This document shows, piece after piece, positions 18,708 to 27,650 of a stretch of 64,000 nt of DNA (position 1 is its first letter; the number at the start of each line of letters is the position of its first letter). The notes below the pieces were generated by a model. That model was given only the letters and a program-made list of their open reading frames with translations, did no database searches and was not told the origin of the DNA. The DNA lies in contig JAJDSZ010000075.1 in NCBI GenBank assembly GCA_022827425.1, positions 1 to 64,000 on the forward strand, given 5' to 3'. The stretch is from Pseudomonadales bacterium (lineage in GTDB: Bacteria; Pseudomonadota; Gammaproteobacteria; Pseudomonadales; Pseudohongiellaceae). A program made the translations under genes and the position numbers.

Positions 18708-20179
18708 ACCCTGTCAGCATGGATTTCGCCGGCTATACCATGGGCGCAAGTGACCTGATACCACTGCTGCCCCTGATCGTGCTGACCGCCGCTTCGGTAT
18801 GGGTAATGATGGCCATTGGCGTCAAGCGCAACTATGCCTTCGCGCTGTATTCCACGGTAACCGGTCTGCTGCTGGCCTTGCTGCTGGCCCATGGTCTCAT
18901 GGCGGAGCCCGGTCCCGCTGCAGTTCCATTGCTGGGAATGGACGGCTATGCCCAGTTCTTTACCGTGCTGATTTGCGCAGCGGCCATCGGAGTTTGCCTG
19001 CTGGGACACAACTACTGGTCGGAATTCGACGATCAGCGGGAAGAGTTCCTGTTGCTATTGCTGCTTGCCACGCTGGGCGCCGTGGTGCTGGCCGGCGCCA
19101 ACCATTTTGCGAGTTTGCTGCTGGGTCTGGAAATCCTCGGCATGTCGCTGTACGGCATGCTCGCTTATCCCGTGCAGAGCGGACAGCACAAGGGCCATGC
19201 GCTGGAAGCGACCATCAAGTATCTGATTCTTTCCGCGGTATCCACCGCCATGATCCTGTTCGGCGTCGCCCTGGTCTTCGCCGAGACCGGCAGTCTCGCA
19301 TTCAGCGGACTGGAAAATCTGCCCGCCGGCCCCGGCATCGCCTTTTCCACCGTGGCGCTGCTGCTGATTTCCGCCGGCATCGCGTTCAAGCTGTCGCTGT
19401 TCCCCTTTCATATCTGGACCCCGGATGTCTATGAAGGCGCGCCGGCGCCGGCCAGCGCCTTTCTGGCCACCATAGGCAAGCTCGCGGTGTTTGTCGTGCT
19501 GCTGCGCATCGTGGTGGAAACCCGGGCGCTGGGCATGGCGCCGGTGGTCATCGCGTTCTCCCTGCTCGCCCTGCTGTCGATCATCGCCGGTAATCTGCTC
19601 GCGCTCCTGCAGGACAATCTCAAGCGGATTCTCGCCTACTCCTCCATCGCCCACATGGGCTATCTGCTGATCGCGATCATCGCCAGCTTCTACAGCGACG
19701 GGCCCATCGGCATTGAAGCGGTGAGTTTCTACCTGCTGGCCTACGTGGTCATGACCCTGGGGGCATTTGGCGTGGTGACGCTGGTTTCAAGCCATGCCGG
19801 CGAAAGGGACGGCATCGCCGACTATCAGGGCCTGTTCTGGCGCCGCCCCTGGCTGGCCGCCTCCTTCACCGGCATGTTGCTGTCACTGGCGGGGATTCCC
19901 CTCACCGCGGGTTTTATTGGCAAGTTCTACCTCATTCTGGCGGGAGTCGAATCCGGGCTCTGGCTGTTGCTCGGGGCGCTGGTTGCCGGCAGTGGCATCG
20001 GCCTCTACTACTACCTGCGAATCGTCTACCGCATGCTGTTGCCGCAGCCCGGAAACGTTCCTGTTCTGGAGCGGGGCAATGCTGGATTCGCCGTGGTGCT
20101 GGCGCTTTTCGCCCTGCTGATCGTGTTCGGCGTGTACCCCGCATCCCTGATGAGCCTGATCGAAGCCATCGCCCTTTGA
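18704..20179 (+). CDS. nuoN: NADH-quinone oxidoreductase subunit N
   Basis: Third large antiporter-like subunit and last gene of the nuo operon, 491 residues. LLGLEILGMSLYGMLAY has the helix-5 Glu; KLSLFPFHIWTPDVYEGAPAP and KRILAYSSIAHMGY are the usual conserved stretches. ATG overlaps the nuoM stop by 4 bp. The operon is complete (A, B, CD, E-N) with no inserted gene, and no strong terminator follows; a MITE-like element begins 19 bp after the stop. Confidence 0.96.
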   Translation: MNPVSMDFAGYTMGASDLIPLLPLIVLTAASVWVMMAIGVKRNYAFALYSTVTGLLLALLLAHGLMAEPGPAAVPLLGMDGYAQFFTVLICAAAIGVCLLGHNYWSEFDDQREEFLLLLLLATLGAVVLAGANHFASLLLGLEILGMSLYGMLAYPVQSGQHKGHALEATIKYLILSAVSTAMILFGVALVFAETGSLAFSGLENLPAGPGIAFSTVALLLISAGIAFKLSLFPFHIWTPDVYEGAPAPASAFLATIGKLAVFVVLLRIVVETRALGMAPVVIAFSLLALLSIIAGNLLALLQDNLKRILAYSSIAHMGYLLIAIIASFYSDGPIGIEAVSFYLLAYVVMTLGAFGVVTLVSSHAGERDGIADYQGLFWRRPWLAASFTGMLLSLAGIPLTAGFIGKFYLILAGVESGLWLLLGALVAGSGIGLYYYLRIVYRMLLPQPGNVPVLERGNAGFAVVLALFALLIVFGVYPASLMSLIEAIAL

Positions 20180-20197
20180 GAAGAACCCGCTTCAAAT

Positions 20198-20290
20198 CAG
20201 CAATTCTCATTTTGGCAATGGGCGCGCCCGCATCAGTCATCCTGCGCGCAGAATGACATGAAGGTTGGAGCGCCATAATGAGAATTGCTG
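20198..20290. mobile_element. 93-bp MITE-like element with 19-bp TIRs and 9-bp target duplication
   Basis: Terminal inverted repeats are CAGCAATTCTCATTTTGGC at 20198-20216 and its complement at 20272-20290 with one mismatch in 19. The element is flanked by perfect 9-bp direct repeats GCTTCAAAT at 20189-20197 and 20291-20299, directly abutting the TIRs, as expected for a target site duplication. It encodes nothing and contains a REP-like palindrome (20236-20257). It sits in the gap between nuoN and the M16 peptidase gene. The mobilising transposase is not in the window. Confidence 0.75.
20236..20257. repeat. REP-like palindrome, copy 1 (short form, inside the MITE)
   Basis: GTCATCC TGCGCGCA GAATGAC forms a short hairpin with 5-bp GTCAT/ATGAC ends. 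It is the core of the repeat family seen in longer form at 34.7, 40.0, 41.9, 53.3 and 59.0 kb. Confidence 0.6.
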
Positions 20291-20372
20291 GCTTCAAATT
20301 CGCCTGCTATCAATTTCCAGGCGATTTGGTAAGATTCGGAGCTATTTTGATTTACTCCCGCGGAGCCTGTTC

Positions 20373-23363
20373 ATGACTGATTTGTTTTCTGGATTGCGCT
20401 ATTTCATCGCCTGCCAGGTAATGTTGCTGCTTGCGGCCTGTGGCGAACCCGGGGCCGGGCCAGATGGCGGGGTTGGCGGAGTCGGGGCCGCGGTGGAAGG
20501 CGGGCAGCCTGCGGATGCCGGGCCGGGATATACCCGGATCAATGCGCCCAATCCACTCGACCAGATGGATACCCATATCTACCGGCTCGATAACGGCTTG
20601 CTGGTCTATCTCACGGAAAATCACGAGGAGCCGCGGTTCTACGCTGAAATCGCCGTGCGGGCGGGCAGCAAGCACGACCCGGCCGACGCCACCGGGCTGG
20701 CCCATTATCTCGAGCATCTGCTGTTCAAGGGCAACCGCAATCTTGGCAGTCTCGACTACGGGGCCGAGGCGCCGTATCTCGACCGCATCGTCGAATTGTA
20801 CGAGGCGCATTTCGCCAGCGAAGACCCGGTCGAGCGCGCCGCGATTTACGCCGAAATCAACGCCACCGCCCAGCAGGCGGCGCAGTATGCGGTGCCCAAT
20901 GAAATCGACAAGCTCTACAACAGCATGGGCGCCAGCGGCCTGAACGCCCATACCTCGAACGAGGAGACCGTCTACCGGGTGGGCCTGCCTTCCAACCGCC
21001 TGCGGCAATGGGCGGAAATCGAATCGGACCGCTTCGTCAATCCGGTGTTCCGCCTGTTCCACACCGAACTCGAAACCGTCTACGAGGAGAAGAACCGCTC
21101 CCTGGACAATCGCGGCTTCATAGTCTACCAGGCGCTGAATGACCTGCTGTTTCCCGAGCATCCCTACGGCCAGCAGCCCACCATCGGCACCGTGGACCAT
21201 CTGAGGAACCCGTCCCTGGTCTATATCCAGGACTATTTCGACACCTGGTACGTGCCCAACAACATGGCGGTGTTCATCAGCGGCGATATCGACATTGCCG
21301 AAACGATTGCCCTGATCGCCGGGAAATTCGGTCATTGGGAGCCGGGGAAATTGCCGCGAATCGGCCCCTGGAACGATCCTCCCGTCGAGGGCGTGCGCAG
21401 GACCACGGTGCGGTATCCCGGTGAAGAACAGGTGCAGATTGCGTTTCCCACGGCTCCCTATGCCCACCCCGACAGGGAAGCCCTCATTCTGCTCGACATG
21501 ATTCTCGACAATCGCACCGCCGGGCTCATCAATCTCAATCTCAACCAGCAGCAGCGGGTGGCCCAGGCCGGGTCCTCGCCCGCATTCCTCGTGGACGCCG
21601 GCTACCAGTTGCTCTATGGCGTGCCCAAGCAGGATCAGACTCTCGCCGAAGTCGAGCAGTTGCTGCTCGAGCAGATCGAAATCATCAAGGCCGGGGAATT
21701 CGAGGACTGGATTATTCCCGCCATCATCAACGACTTCGCCAGGAACGAGAAAGCCGGGCTGGAATCCAATACCGCCCGGGTGTTGCGGATGCGCGATTCC
21801 TTTATCCGCGGCGTGGACTGGGATTACCGCGTCGCCGAGCTTGATCGCATGGGCGAGTTGACCCGGGACGATGTGGTCGCGGTGGCCAACCGCTATTTTG
21901 GCGGCGACTATGTGGCGGTGGAGCAGGTCAACGGCCAGCATGAAGTGCCGCCGGTGGAAAAACCCGTGATCGACCCAGTGGAAATCGATCCCACCCGGCA
22001 GTCGGCGTTCGCGGCCCGGGTATTGGCCATGGATTACGATCCCATCGAGCCGGTTTTTGTCGAGGCCGACCGGGATTACCGCATCCTCGACCTCGCCGAA
22101 GGCGTGCAACTGTATTACGCACCCAATCCGCTCAATGACCTGTTCACCCTGTCCATCAATGTGGATGCCGGTTCGGAGGAAATGGGCAAGCTGAGCCTGT
22201 CCGCGGCCCTGATGGACGTGGCCGGCAGCGCTTCCCTGAGCAATGAGGACTTGCAGAAGCAGTGGTACCGCATGGGCTCGGAGTTCGGCTTCCGGGTGGC
22301 GGAGAATACTTCGAGTTTCAACCTGACCGGCCTCGACGAACAATTCGAGGACAGTCTCGCCCTGATGCTCGAACTCGTGCGGGAGCCAGTATCCGACGAA
22401 AACACCCTGGAACAAATGAAAGGCATCATCCTCAAATCCAGGGAGGATCAGAAACAGTCGCCGCCGGCCATAGCCCGGGCGCTGTATCTGTACAACCGTT
22501 ACGGCGAGGAATCGCCTATGCTCGAATCGCTGACCAGCGAGGAAATCATGCAGTCCGGGCTCGAGGAATTGCTCGGCTTGCCGGCGAGCCTGCTCGGATA
22601 CGAACAGACCATCGCCTACACCGGCTCGCTGCCGCTGGAAGACGTGGCGGCAATTCTCCGCCGCCATCTGCCGAACGATGGCGACTTGCAGGCGCCGCCG
22701 GAGTACCGCTTCCGCCAGGCGCGGGACATCGGGGAAACCGAACTCTACGTGGTCGATCAGCAAACCGCCCAGGCCCAGGTGCGGATCGAATTCGCCGATG
22801 GCGTGTATGACGAGGGCGACAGCGTGCTGTCCTCGCTGTACACCAGCTATTTCGGCAGCGGCATGTCCAGCGTGGTCTTCCAGGAACTGCGGGAAGCCCG
22901 GGCGCTGGCCTATTCGGCCGCGGCGCGCTATGCCCAGGGCGGGCGGATCAATGACCAGAACCTGATGCTTGGGGCCATCGGCACCCAGACCGACAAGACC
23001 GCCGAGGCGCTCACCGCCTTTATCGACCTCATCGACAATATGCCGGTCTCCACCGAACGTTTCGAGGAAACCGTCAATGCCTCCCTCAACCGCTACCGCA
23101 CTTCCAAGCTCGGCTTCCGGGAAGTGCTGCAAGCGGTGCGGGGCTGGGAGCGGCTCGGCCTCGAAGGCGACCCGCGGCGCCAGCGCTATGCCGAATTGCA
23201 GCGGGCGGGCATGGACGATCTGCTGGAATTCCAGCGGCAGCACGTCAAGGACCGGGCCAAATTGATTTCCATCGTCGGCGACCTGTCGGTGATCGATCTG
23301 GCGGAACTCGAACCATTCGGCCGGGTCCAACAGGTCCGGGTGGACGATTTGTTCGTGGACTGA
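20373..23363 (+). CDS. M16-family zinc metallopeptidase lipoprotein
   Basis: Insulinase/pitrilysin-type peptidase predicted to be a lipoprotein: residues 1-23 form a signal with lipobox LLAAC (C23). The zinc motif HxxEH (inverted, as in M16) is H111-Y-L-E114-H115 in GLAHYLEHLLFKG, with a downstream Glu region (NEETVY, ELETVYEEKNR). The second half (about residues 560-990) repeats the fold without the zinc motif, as in single-chain M16 enzymes. Length 996. ATG at 20373 is chosen because it begins the lipoprotein signal; upstream in-frame codons give no signal peptide. Substrate unknown; possibly peptides in the periplasm. The ABC-transporter gene follows 40 bp downstream. Confidence 0.9.
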   Translation: MTDLFSGLRYFIACQVMLLLAACGEPGAGPDGGVGGVGAAVEGGQPADAGPGYTRINAPNPLDQMDTHIYRLDNGLLVYLTENHEEPRFYAEIAVRAGSKHDPADATGLAHYLEHLLFKGNRNLGSLDYGAEAPYLDRIVELYEAHFASEDPVERAAIYAEINATAQQAAQYAVPNEIDKLYNSMGASGLNAHTSNEETVYRVGLPSNRLRQWAEIESDRFVNPVFRLFHTELETVYEEKNRSLDNRGFIVYQALNDLLFPEHPYGQQPTIGTVDHLRNPSLVYIQDYFDTWYVPNNMAVFISGDIDIAETIALIAGKFGHWEPGKLPRIGPWNDPPVEGVRRTTVRYPGEEQVQIAFPTAPYAHPDREALILLDMILDNRTAGLINLNLNQQQRVAQAGSSPAFLVDAGYQLLYGVPKQDQTLAEVEQLLLEQIEIIKAGEFEDWIIPAIINDFARNEKAGLESNTARVLRMRDSFIRGVDWDYRVAELDRMGELTRDDVVAVANRYFGGDYVAVEQVNGQHEVPPVEKPVIDPVEIDPTRQSAFAARVLAMDYDPIEPVFVEADRDYRILDLAEGVQLYYAPNPLNDLFTLSINVDAGSEEMGKLSLSAALMDVAGSASLSNEDLQKQWYRMGSEFGFRVAENTSSFNLTGLDEQFEDSLALMLELVREPVSDENTLEQMKGIILKSREDQKQSPPAIARALYLYNRYGEESPMLESLTSEEIMQSGLEELLGLPASLLGYEQTIAYTGSLPLEDVAAILRRHLPNDGDLQAPPEYRFRQARDIGETELYVVDQQTAQAQVRIEFADGVYDEGDSVLSSLYTSYFGSGMSSVVFQELREARALAYSAAARYAQGGRINDQNLMLGAIGTQTDKTAEALTAFIDLIDNMPVSTERFEETVNASLNRYRTSKLGFREVLQAVRGWERLGLEGDPRRQRYAELQRAGMDDLLEFQRQHVKDRAKLISIVGDLSVIDLAELEPFGRVQQVRVDDLFVD

Positions 23364-23377
23364 CGGGGGAACCCGGT

Positions 23378-23389
23378 GCGAAGCTTCGC
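23378..23389. promoter_or_regulatory. 12-bp perfect palindrome, copy 1
   Basis: GCGAAGCTTCGC lies in the 40-bp gap between the M16 gene and the ABC ATPase gene. The identical palindrome occurs at 49065-49076, again between genes and just ahead of a start codon. It may be an operator or a small dispersed repeat. Confidence 0.35.
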
Positions 23390-23403
23390 GCCAAGCCCGG
23401 CGT

Positions 23404-24324
23404 ATGAATGAAACCGGTTCTGTATTGCGGGTAAGCGGGCTGCGCAAAAGCTATGGCGATGTGCCGGTGCTGCATGGCGTGGACCTGGAATTGCCCGCTG
23501 GCGCCGTGCTCGGCCTTGTGGGCCTCAATGGCTCGGGCAAGACCACCACCATCGAGTGCATCTTGGGTCTGCAGCATTTCCAGCAGGGGGATGTTTCGGT
23601 GCTCGGCTTTGCTCCAGACGCCCTGTTTCGACTGCAGGGCAAAGTCGTGGCGATTTTCGACAGCCCCAGCGCGCCTCCCCATCTGACTGTGCGCCAGTGT
23701 CTCGAACACGCCCGCCGGCTGTGCGCGCGGCCAGTGCGAAGCTGCGCCGAAGTCGAGCGGATGCTTGGCGTGGAAGCCTACAGCCGCTACCGCATCCGCC
23801 AGCTTTCCCTCGGCAACCGGCGGCGGGTGTCGATTGCCCAGGCCCTGCTTGGCGAACCCCGGCTGATCCTGCTGGATGAACCCTTCAACGGGCTCGATGC
23901 CGGCGGCGTGGACCAGGTGCTGGTCCTGATTGCGGAGTTGAATCGCGCCAGCGGCACGAGCTTTCTGCTGTCGAGCCACCAGTTGCCTTATCTGGAGCAG
24001 GTCTGCAGCCATATTGCGATTCTTCATGACGGCAGGATTGCCGCGAGTGGCGAGCTGGCGGGCCTGCTTGCCGATGCCGGCTCCCGGGTGATCGTGGAAA
24101 GCAGCGATCCCGCCGCTATCAGAAAACTGCTGGCGGATGACGGGCGGGTCGAGATTCTCGAGGTCGGCCCGGATGGCCGTCTGAGCCTGCGGCTTGGGGA
24201 CTGGCGCAGCGATGAGCTTGCCGCGCATCTGGTGCATCACGGGGTGCCGGTTTGCGAACTGGTCAGGCAACGCGCTTCTCTCGACGGCCTGTTCCGGGAA
24301 CTGACGGCGGAGGAGGCGGCATGA
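23404..24324 (+). CDS. ABC transporter ATP-binding protein
   Basis: Single nucleotide-binding domain of the ABC-2 exporter type (CcmA/YhaQ-like multidrug class). Walker A is GLNGSGKTTT (about residue 40), Walker B LILLDEP, followed by the switch histidine in LLSSHQ. The signature motif is LSLGN rather than LSGGQ, an uncommon form. About 80 residues follow the core and may be regulatory. Length 306. Its stop overlaps the start of the permease gene by 4 bp, so the two form one transporter. Substrate unknown. Confidence 0.9.
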   Translation: MNETGSVLRVSGLRKSYGDVPVLHGVDLELPAGAVLGLVGLNGSGKTTTIECILGLQHFQQGDVSVLGFAPDALFRLQGKVVAIFDSPSAPPHLTVRQCLEHARRLCARPVRSCAEVERMLGVEAYSRYRIRQLSLGNRRRVSIAQALLGEPRLILLDEPFNGLDAGGVDQVLVLIAELNRASGTSFLLSSHQLPYLEQVCSHIAILHDGRIAASGELAGLLADAGSRVIVESSDPAAIRKLLADDGRVEILEVGPDGRLSLRLGDWRSDELAAHLVHHGVPVCELVRQRASLDGLFRELTAEEAA

Positions 24325-25178
24325 GCAATCTGCTTGCGGCCCTGCGCCTCGAACTGTTCCTCGCCCGCTATTCGCCGGCGGCGAAAGTCACCGTGCTGGC
24401 GCCGGCGCTGGTTTGTCTGGCGCGCTACGTGCTGGTCTGGTTCAATCAGGCGGCGGAACAGGCCCGGGCGGGCCTGATCGGCGCCGACGATTTCGCCCTG
24501 GCCCAGTCATGGAACGCTTACGGACATTTCGTCGATGGCGTCAATACCGGACTGATGATTCTGGCCCTGCTGCTGGTGGCGGTGGCCGCCCATGACTTCA
24601 GCAGCGAACGCGACAATGGCGCAATTCGCCACGTGCTGATTCGCCGCGCCGGACGCGCCAGCATCGTGCTGGCGAAACTGCTGCGGCTGCATCTGCTCGG
24701 ATTGCTGGCGCTGGCCCTGCTCGGGCTCGCGGCCTGGGCTGGCGCGGCGCTATTCTGGGATTTCGAGCCGGTGGTGGAGGATGGATTCGAGTTGATTGGC
24801 GAGGATGAAATCCTCCATGAGATTCATCTGGGCCTGCTGATGGCGGTCATCCCCCTGCCAGCGGTGATCGCCTTTGGCATGCTGGTCTCGGTTGCGGCCC
24901 AGTCGGCGACCCAGGCGGTAACGCTTGCCCTGGGCGCGACCCTGGCCATGGATATCTTCAAGGCGCTGTTCGGCGAGCGCGCCTGGTATCTGTACGCGAC
25001 TTTTCATCCATCGCTGCTGGATCAGTCGTATTTGCGGGAAGTGGCGAGACTGGTGCGGGGGTTTTCCGATGTGCTCGTTCCCGACCGCTTTTTTGTTTTC
25101 AATACCTGGGCGCCCGTCATTGCGGCCCTGGCCCTGGCCGCGGCCGCGGTGCTGCTGGCCCTGCGGCGCAGGTTGTAA
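24321..25178 (+). CDS. ABC-2 type transporter permease
   Basis: Integral membrane partner of the preceding ATPase, 285 residues with six predicted helices. After helix 2 it reads AAHDFSSERDNGAIRHVLIRRAGRASIVLAKLL, the pattern of ABC-2 permeases such as NosY and GldF in which a cytoplasmic coupling segment precedes helix 3. A charged extracytoplasmic loop of about 30 residues (EDGFELIGEDEIL) lies between helices 3 and 4. ATG at 24321 overlaps the upstream stop. The cargo is not evident. Confidence 0.85.
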   Translation: MSNLLAALRLELFLARYSPAAKVTVLAPALVCLARYVLVWFNQAAEQARAGLIGADDFALAQSWNAYGHFVDGVNTGLMILALLLVAVAAHDFSSERDNGAIRHVLIRRAGRASIVLAKLLRLHLLGLLALALLGLAAWAGAALFWDFEPVVEDGFELIGEDEILHEIHLGLLMAVIPLPAVIAFGMLVSVAAQSATQAVTLALGATLAMDIFKALFGERAWYLYATFHPSLLDQSYLREVARLVRGFSDVLVPDRFFVFNTWAPVIAALALAAAAVLLALRRRL

Positions 25179-25182
25179 GCCG

Positions 25183-26124
25183 ATGCTGCGACGGTTAATC
25201 CTTGCCTTGTGCGGCCTGATGGCTTCCTGTGCGGTCTATGAGCCGGCGCGGCTTGCGCCCGCCATCAATCTCTCACCGGAACAACTCAGCCTGAGGCGGG
25301 GCAATGCCGGTTTGCTGGTGGATTTCGGCCTCGGGCTGGCGCTGAACGAAAGCGATTCCCTGGCCGCGGTGGAGATTCTGCCCGGGGTTCGGGTGGTGGA
25401 AGTCGCCGCCAACGGCCCGGCGGATGCGGCGGGAATCCGAGTGGGAGACGTGATTCTCGCCATCGACGAAATGGAAACCAACAGCCCGGACGCCGTGTTC
25501 GCCATGCAGCGGACGAACTACCGGGAAGCGCCTTACGTATTCACCCTGCGGCGCGATACCGCCGTGCTTTCGGCCAGCGTGACAGGCCGCGAAATCGCCT
25601 TGAATGCCGGCCCGGAAGAGTTGTACCGGGTCGATCCCGTGGCCACCCGGGCGGGTTATCGCGGTGGCGTGATCGAAGTCGCCGGCCAGGGCTCAAGAGG
25701 GGGAGCGCGGGTGATGGCGCTGTTTCCCGGCAGTCCCTTGCCGGCGGCCGGCATCGGCGAGGGCGACTGGATACTTGCCCTGGATGGCGCCGGTTTCGGC
25801 TCGGCCCAGGAACTCGTCAACCGGCTCCATCGGGACCATGCGCTCGGTGGCGAAGTGCTGCTCGATGTTTGGGACGGCAGCAGTTTGCGACGGGTGGAAG
25901 TCGAACTATGGGACCCGGGCCGGCGCCTAAGCGAACTATCACTCGGCCCGGTGCTGCAATACCGGTCGAGCCTGGACCCGGATGCCAGCAGCCTCGATGT
26001 GCTGGATTTCTGGCTGTTTTCGGTGTACTCCTACGCCCGCAATGAAGGCGAGCGATCCCATTCCATCTTCGGCCTGATCCATTTCAGTACTGGTTATGGT
26101 GAGTTGATTGAAGAGGTCCAATGA
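25183..26124 (+). CDS. lipoprotein with two PDZ domains
   Basis: A lipobox (GLMASC, C16) predicts a lipoprotein of 313 residues. Two PDZ-like modules are visible: one around residues 60-135 with NGPADAAGIRVGDVILAIDE and one around residues 165-240 with GSPLPAAGIGEGDWILALDG. No protease domain is attached, so it is a PDZ-only scaffold or adaptor. The gene starts 4 bp after the ABC permease and overlaps the next gene by 4 bp. The C-terminal 70 residues have no recognised motif. Confidence 0.8.
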   Translation: MLRRLILALCGLMASCAVYEPARLAPAINLSPEQLSLRRGNAGLLVDFGLGLALNESDSLAAVEILPGVRVVEVAANGPADAAGIRVGDVILAIDEMETNSPDAVFAMQRTNYREAPYVFTLRRDTAVLSASVTGREIALNAGPEELYRVDPVATRAGYRGGVIEVAGQGSRGGARVMALFPGSPLPAAGIGEGDWILALDGAGFGSAQELVNRLHRDHALGGEVLLDVWDGSSLRRVEVELWDPGRRLSELSLGPVLQYRSSLDPDASSLDVLDFWLFSVYSYARNEGERSHSIFGLIHFSTGYGELIEEVQ

Positions 26125-27650
26125 AGACTTTTTCCCTGCAATTTGTTCTGCTGCTGGCGACTGTGGCTACTGGCGCCGCCGCCCAGAACTATATCGCTTT
26201 TGACCTGCAGCGCGGCGACAACTGGGACGAGTTGATCGCCGAGGACGTCAACGGCGATGGCCGCGCCGACCTGCTGTTGGCGGAGTACCGCCCCGGCGTG
26301 GGCCGGGAACTGCTGATTCATCATCAGCAGGCCGACGGCGGCTTTGCCGCGGAGCCCGTCCGGGTGGAGATCAAGAGCGAAATCATCGCCATCGGTTTTG
26401 CCGACCTGCGCCCCGAGCCGGGCAAGGAGTTGCTGCTGTTTGCCGGTGACGGGGTGTACAGCCTCGCCAGCGGCACGCCGGGCTATGCCGGCAATATCCG
26501 CCAGTTGTTCGCCTGGGAGTTGATCGCCTCCCTGCCGGACCGGGAAGGCGTGCAATTCGTGCGCGACATCGCCGACCTCGACGGCGATGGCCATGTCGAC
26601 CTGCTCGTGCCGGGAGCCGACGGCTATGGCTATTTTCGCGGGCTCGGCGATGAGCGGTTCGAACTTGCGGCGGTGGTCGCAACCGAAAATCCCGAGGTGC
26701 CGCCGGCTGTCCGCGAGAATTTTGAAACCGACCTGGACGCACGGGCAAGCATTGATGCCGAACAGGGCATAGTGATCGAGTTCCGCGCGGAAACGCCCAC
26801 AGCTTTTGGCGGCTTCATCGAGCAATGGAACGGCGAAGCCGGGCGGGCGCTGTTCGAAGCCCAAAGCTGGATGCCCGGCGCCCTGTTCGCAGAACTCGAC
26901 GGCAATGGGCTGCCGGACCTGGTCTACGTGAACCAGGGAATCGACGGCCTGGGCCGGCTCAACATGCATTTCCAGCGAGCCGGAGGCTTCGCCGAAAAAC
27001 CCGACTGGACGGGCCCGCTCGAAGCCAGAGGCGACTGGCGGCTGGCCCATTTCGACGGCGATGAACAAATCGATCTCATCCAGCTAGTCGAGCGGGGCGA
27101 TGACTGGGACGCCAGGCTGTATCCGAACCAGGGCGGCAAATTCGATCTGGAAAGTCCCGCCCAGGTGCTGCGCTTCGGTGGTTACGACCTGGGACTGGAA
27201 GTGGTGCGGGTTCACGGCGAGCCCGTGCTGGCGGCGACGTATTACGCTGTGCCCGCCATGGAGGCGATCCGCAATACCGGCGTGCAGCGGGTGAGCCTGT
27301 TGTACCGCAGCGCTGCGGGAGCGGACGGCCAGCTATTCAACCGCCGTCCCGCCATGCGGCTGGAAGAGACTTTTTCGGTGGACAATGTGCGGGGGCTGGC
27401 CGAACCCATCCGGTTTGGCCACGACCTCGACGGCGATGGCCGCTCCGACGCGCTCTACGTAACAGAGCGGGGCACCCTGGCGGCGCGGCGCATCCATGGG
27501 GATTTGCAGATGGAAAACGAGGATTTCTGGGAATACGTTGCGCCGCGTTCGGTATTCCGGATTGCCGTGGAGCGCCTGAACGGCGATGAACTGCCCGACT
27601 TTGTGCTCCGCCATGGGACATCCACCACGGTGCTGGTGTCGAGCCCATGA
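26121..27650 (+). CDS. secreted FG-GAP/VCBS repeat protein 1
   Basis: A Sec signal peptide (about residues 1-21, ending GAAAQ) precedes a 509-residue protein with repeated calcium-binding loops of the FG-GAP type: DVNGDGRADLL, DLDGDGHVDLLV, ELDGNGLPDLVYV and DLDGDGRSDALYV. These suggest a seven-bladed beta-propeller exposed in the periplasm or on the surface. No catalytic or lectin domain is seen. It overlaps the PDZ lipoprotein and the second FG-GAP gene by 4 bp each. Confidence 0.85.
   Translation: MKTFSLQFVLLLATVATGAAAQNYIAFDLQRGDNWDELIAEDVNGDGRADLLLAEYRPGVGRELLIHHQQADGGFAAEPVRVEIKSEIIAIGFADLRPEPGKELLLFAGDGVYSLASGTPGYAGNIRQLFAWELIASLPDREGVQFVRDIADLDGDGHVDLLVPGADGYGYFRGLGDERFELAAVVATENPEVPPAVRENFETDLDARASIDAEQGIVIEFRAETPTAFGGFIEQWNGEAGRALFEAQSWMPGALFAELDGNGLPDLVYVNQGIDGLGRLNMHFQRAGGFAEKPDWTGPLEARGDWRLAHFDGDEQIDLIQLVERGDDWDARLYPNQGGKFDLESPAQVLRFGGYDLGLEVVRVHGEPVLAATYYAVPAMEAIRNTGVQRVSLLYRSAAGADGQLFNRRPAMRLEETFSVDNVRGLAEPIRFGHDLDGDGRSDALYVTERGTLAARRIHGDLQMENEDFWEYVAPRSVFRIAVERLNGDELPDFVLRHGTSTTVLVSSP

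Noticed and set aside
20352..23447. 1,031-codon open frame antisense to the M16 peptidase gene
   Set aside because: High GC with strong third-position bias leaves the reverse frame open. The translation has His/Gly/Asp-rich shadow composition, and the plus strand has a lipobox and HxxEH motif.
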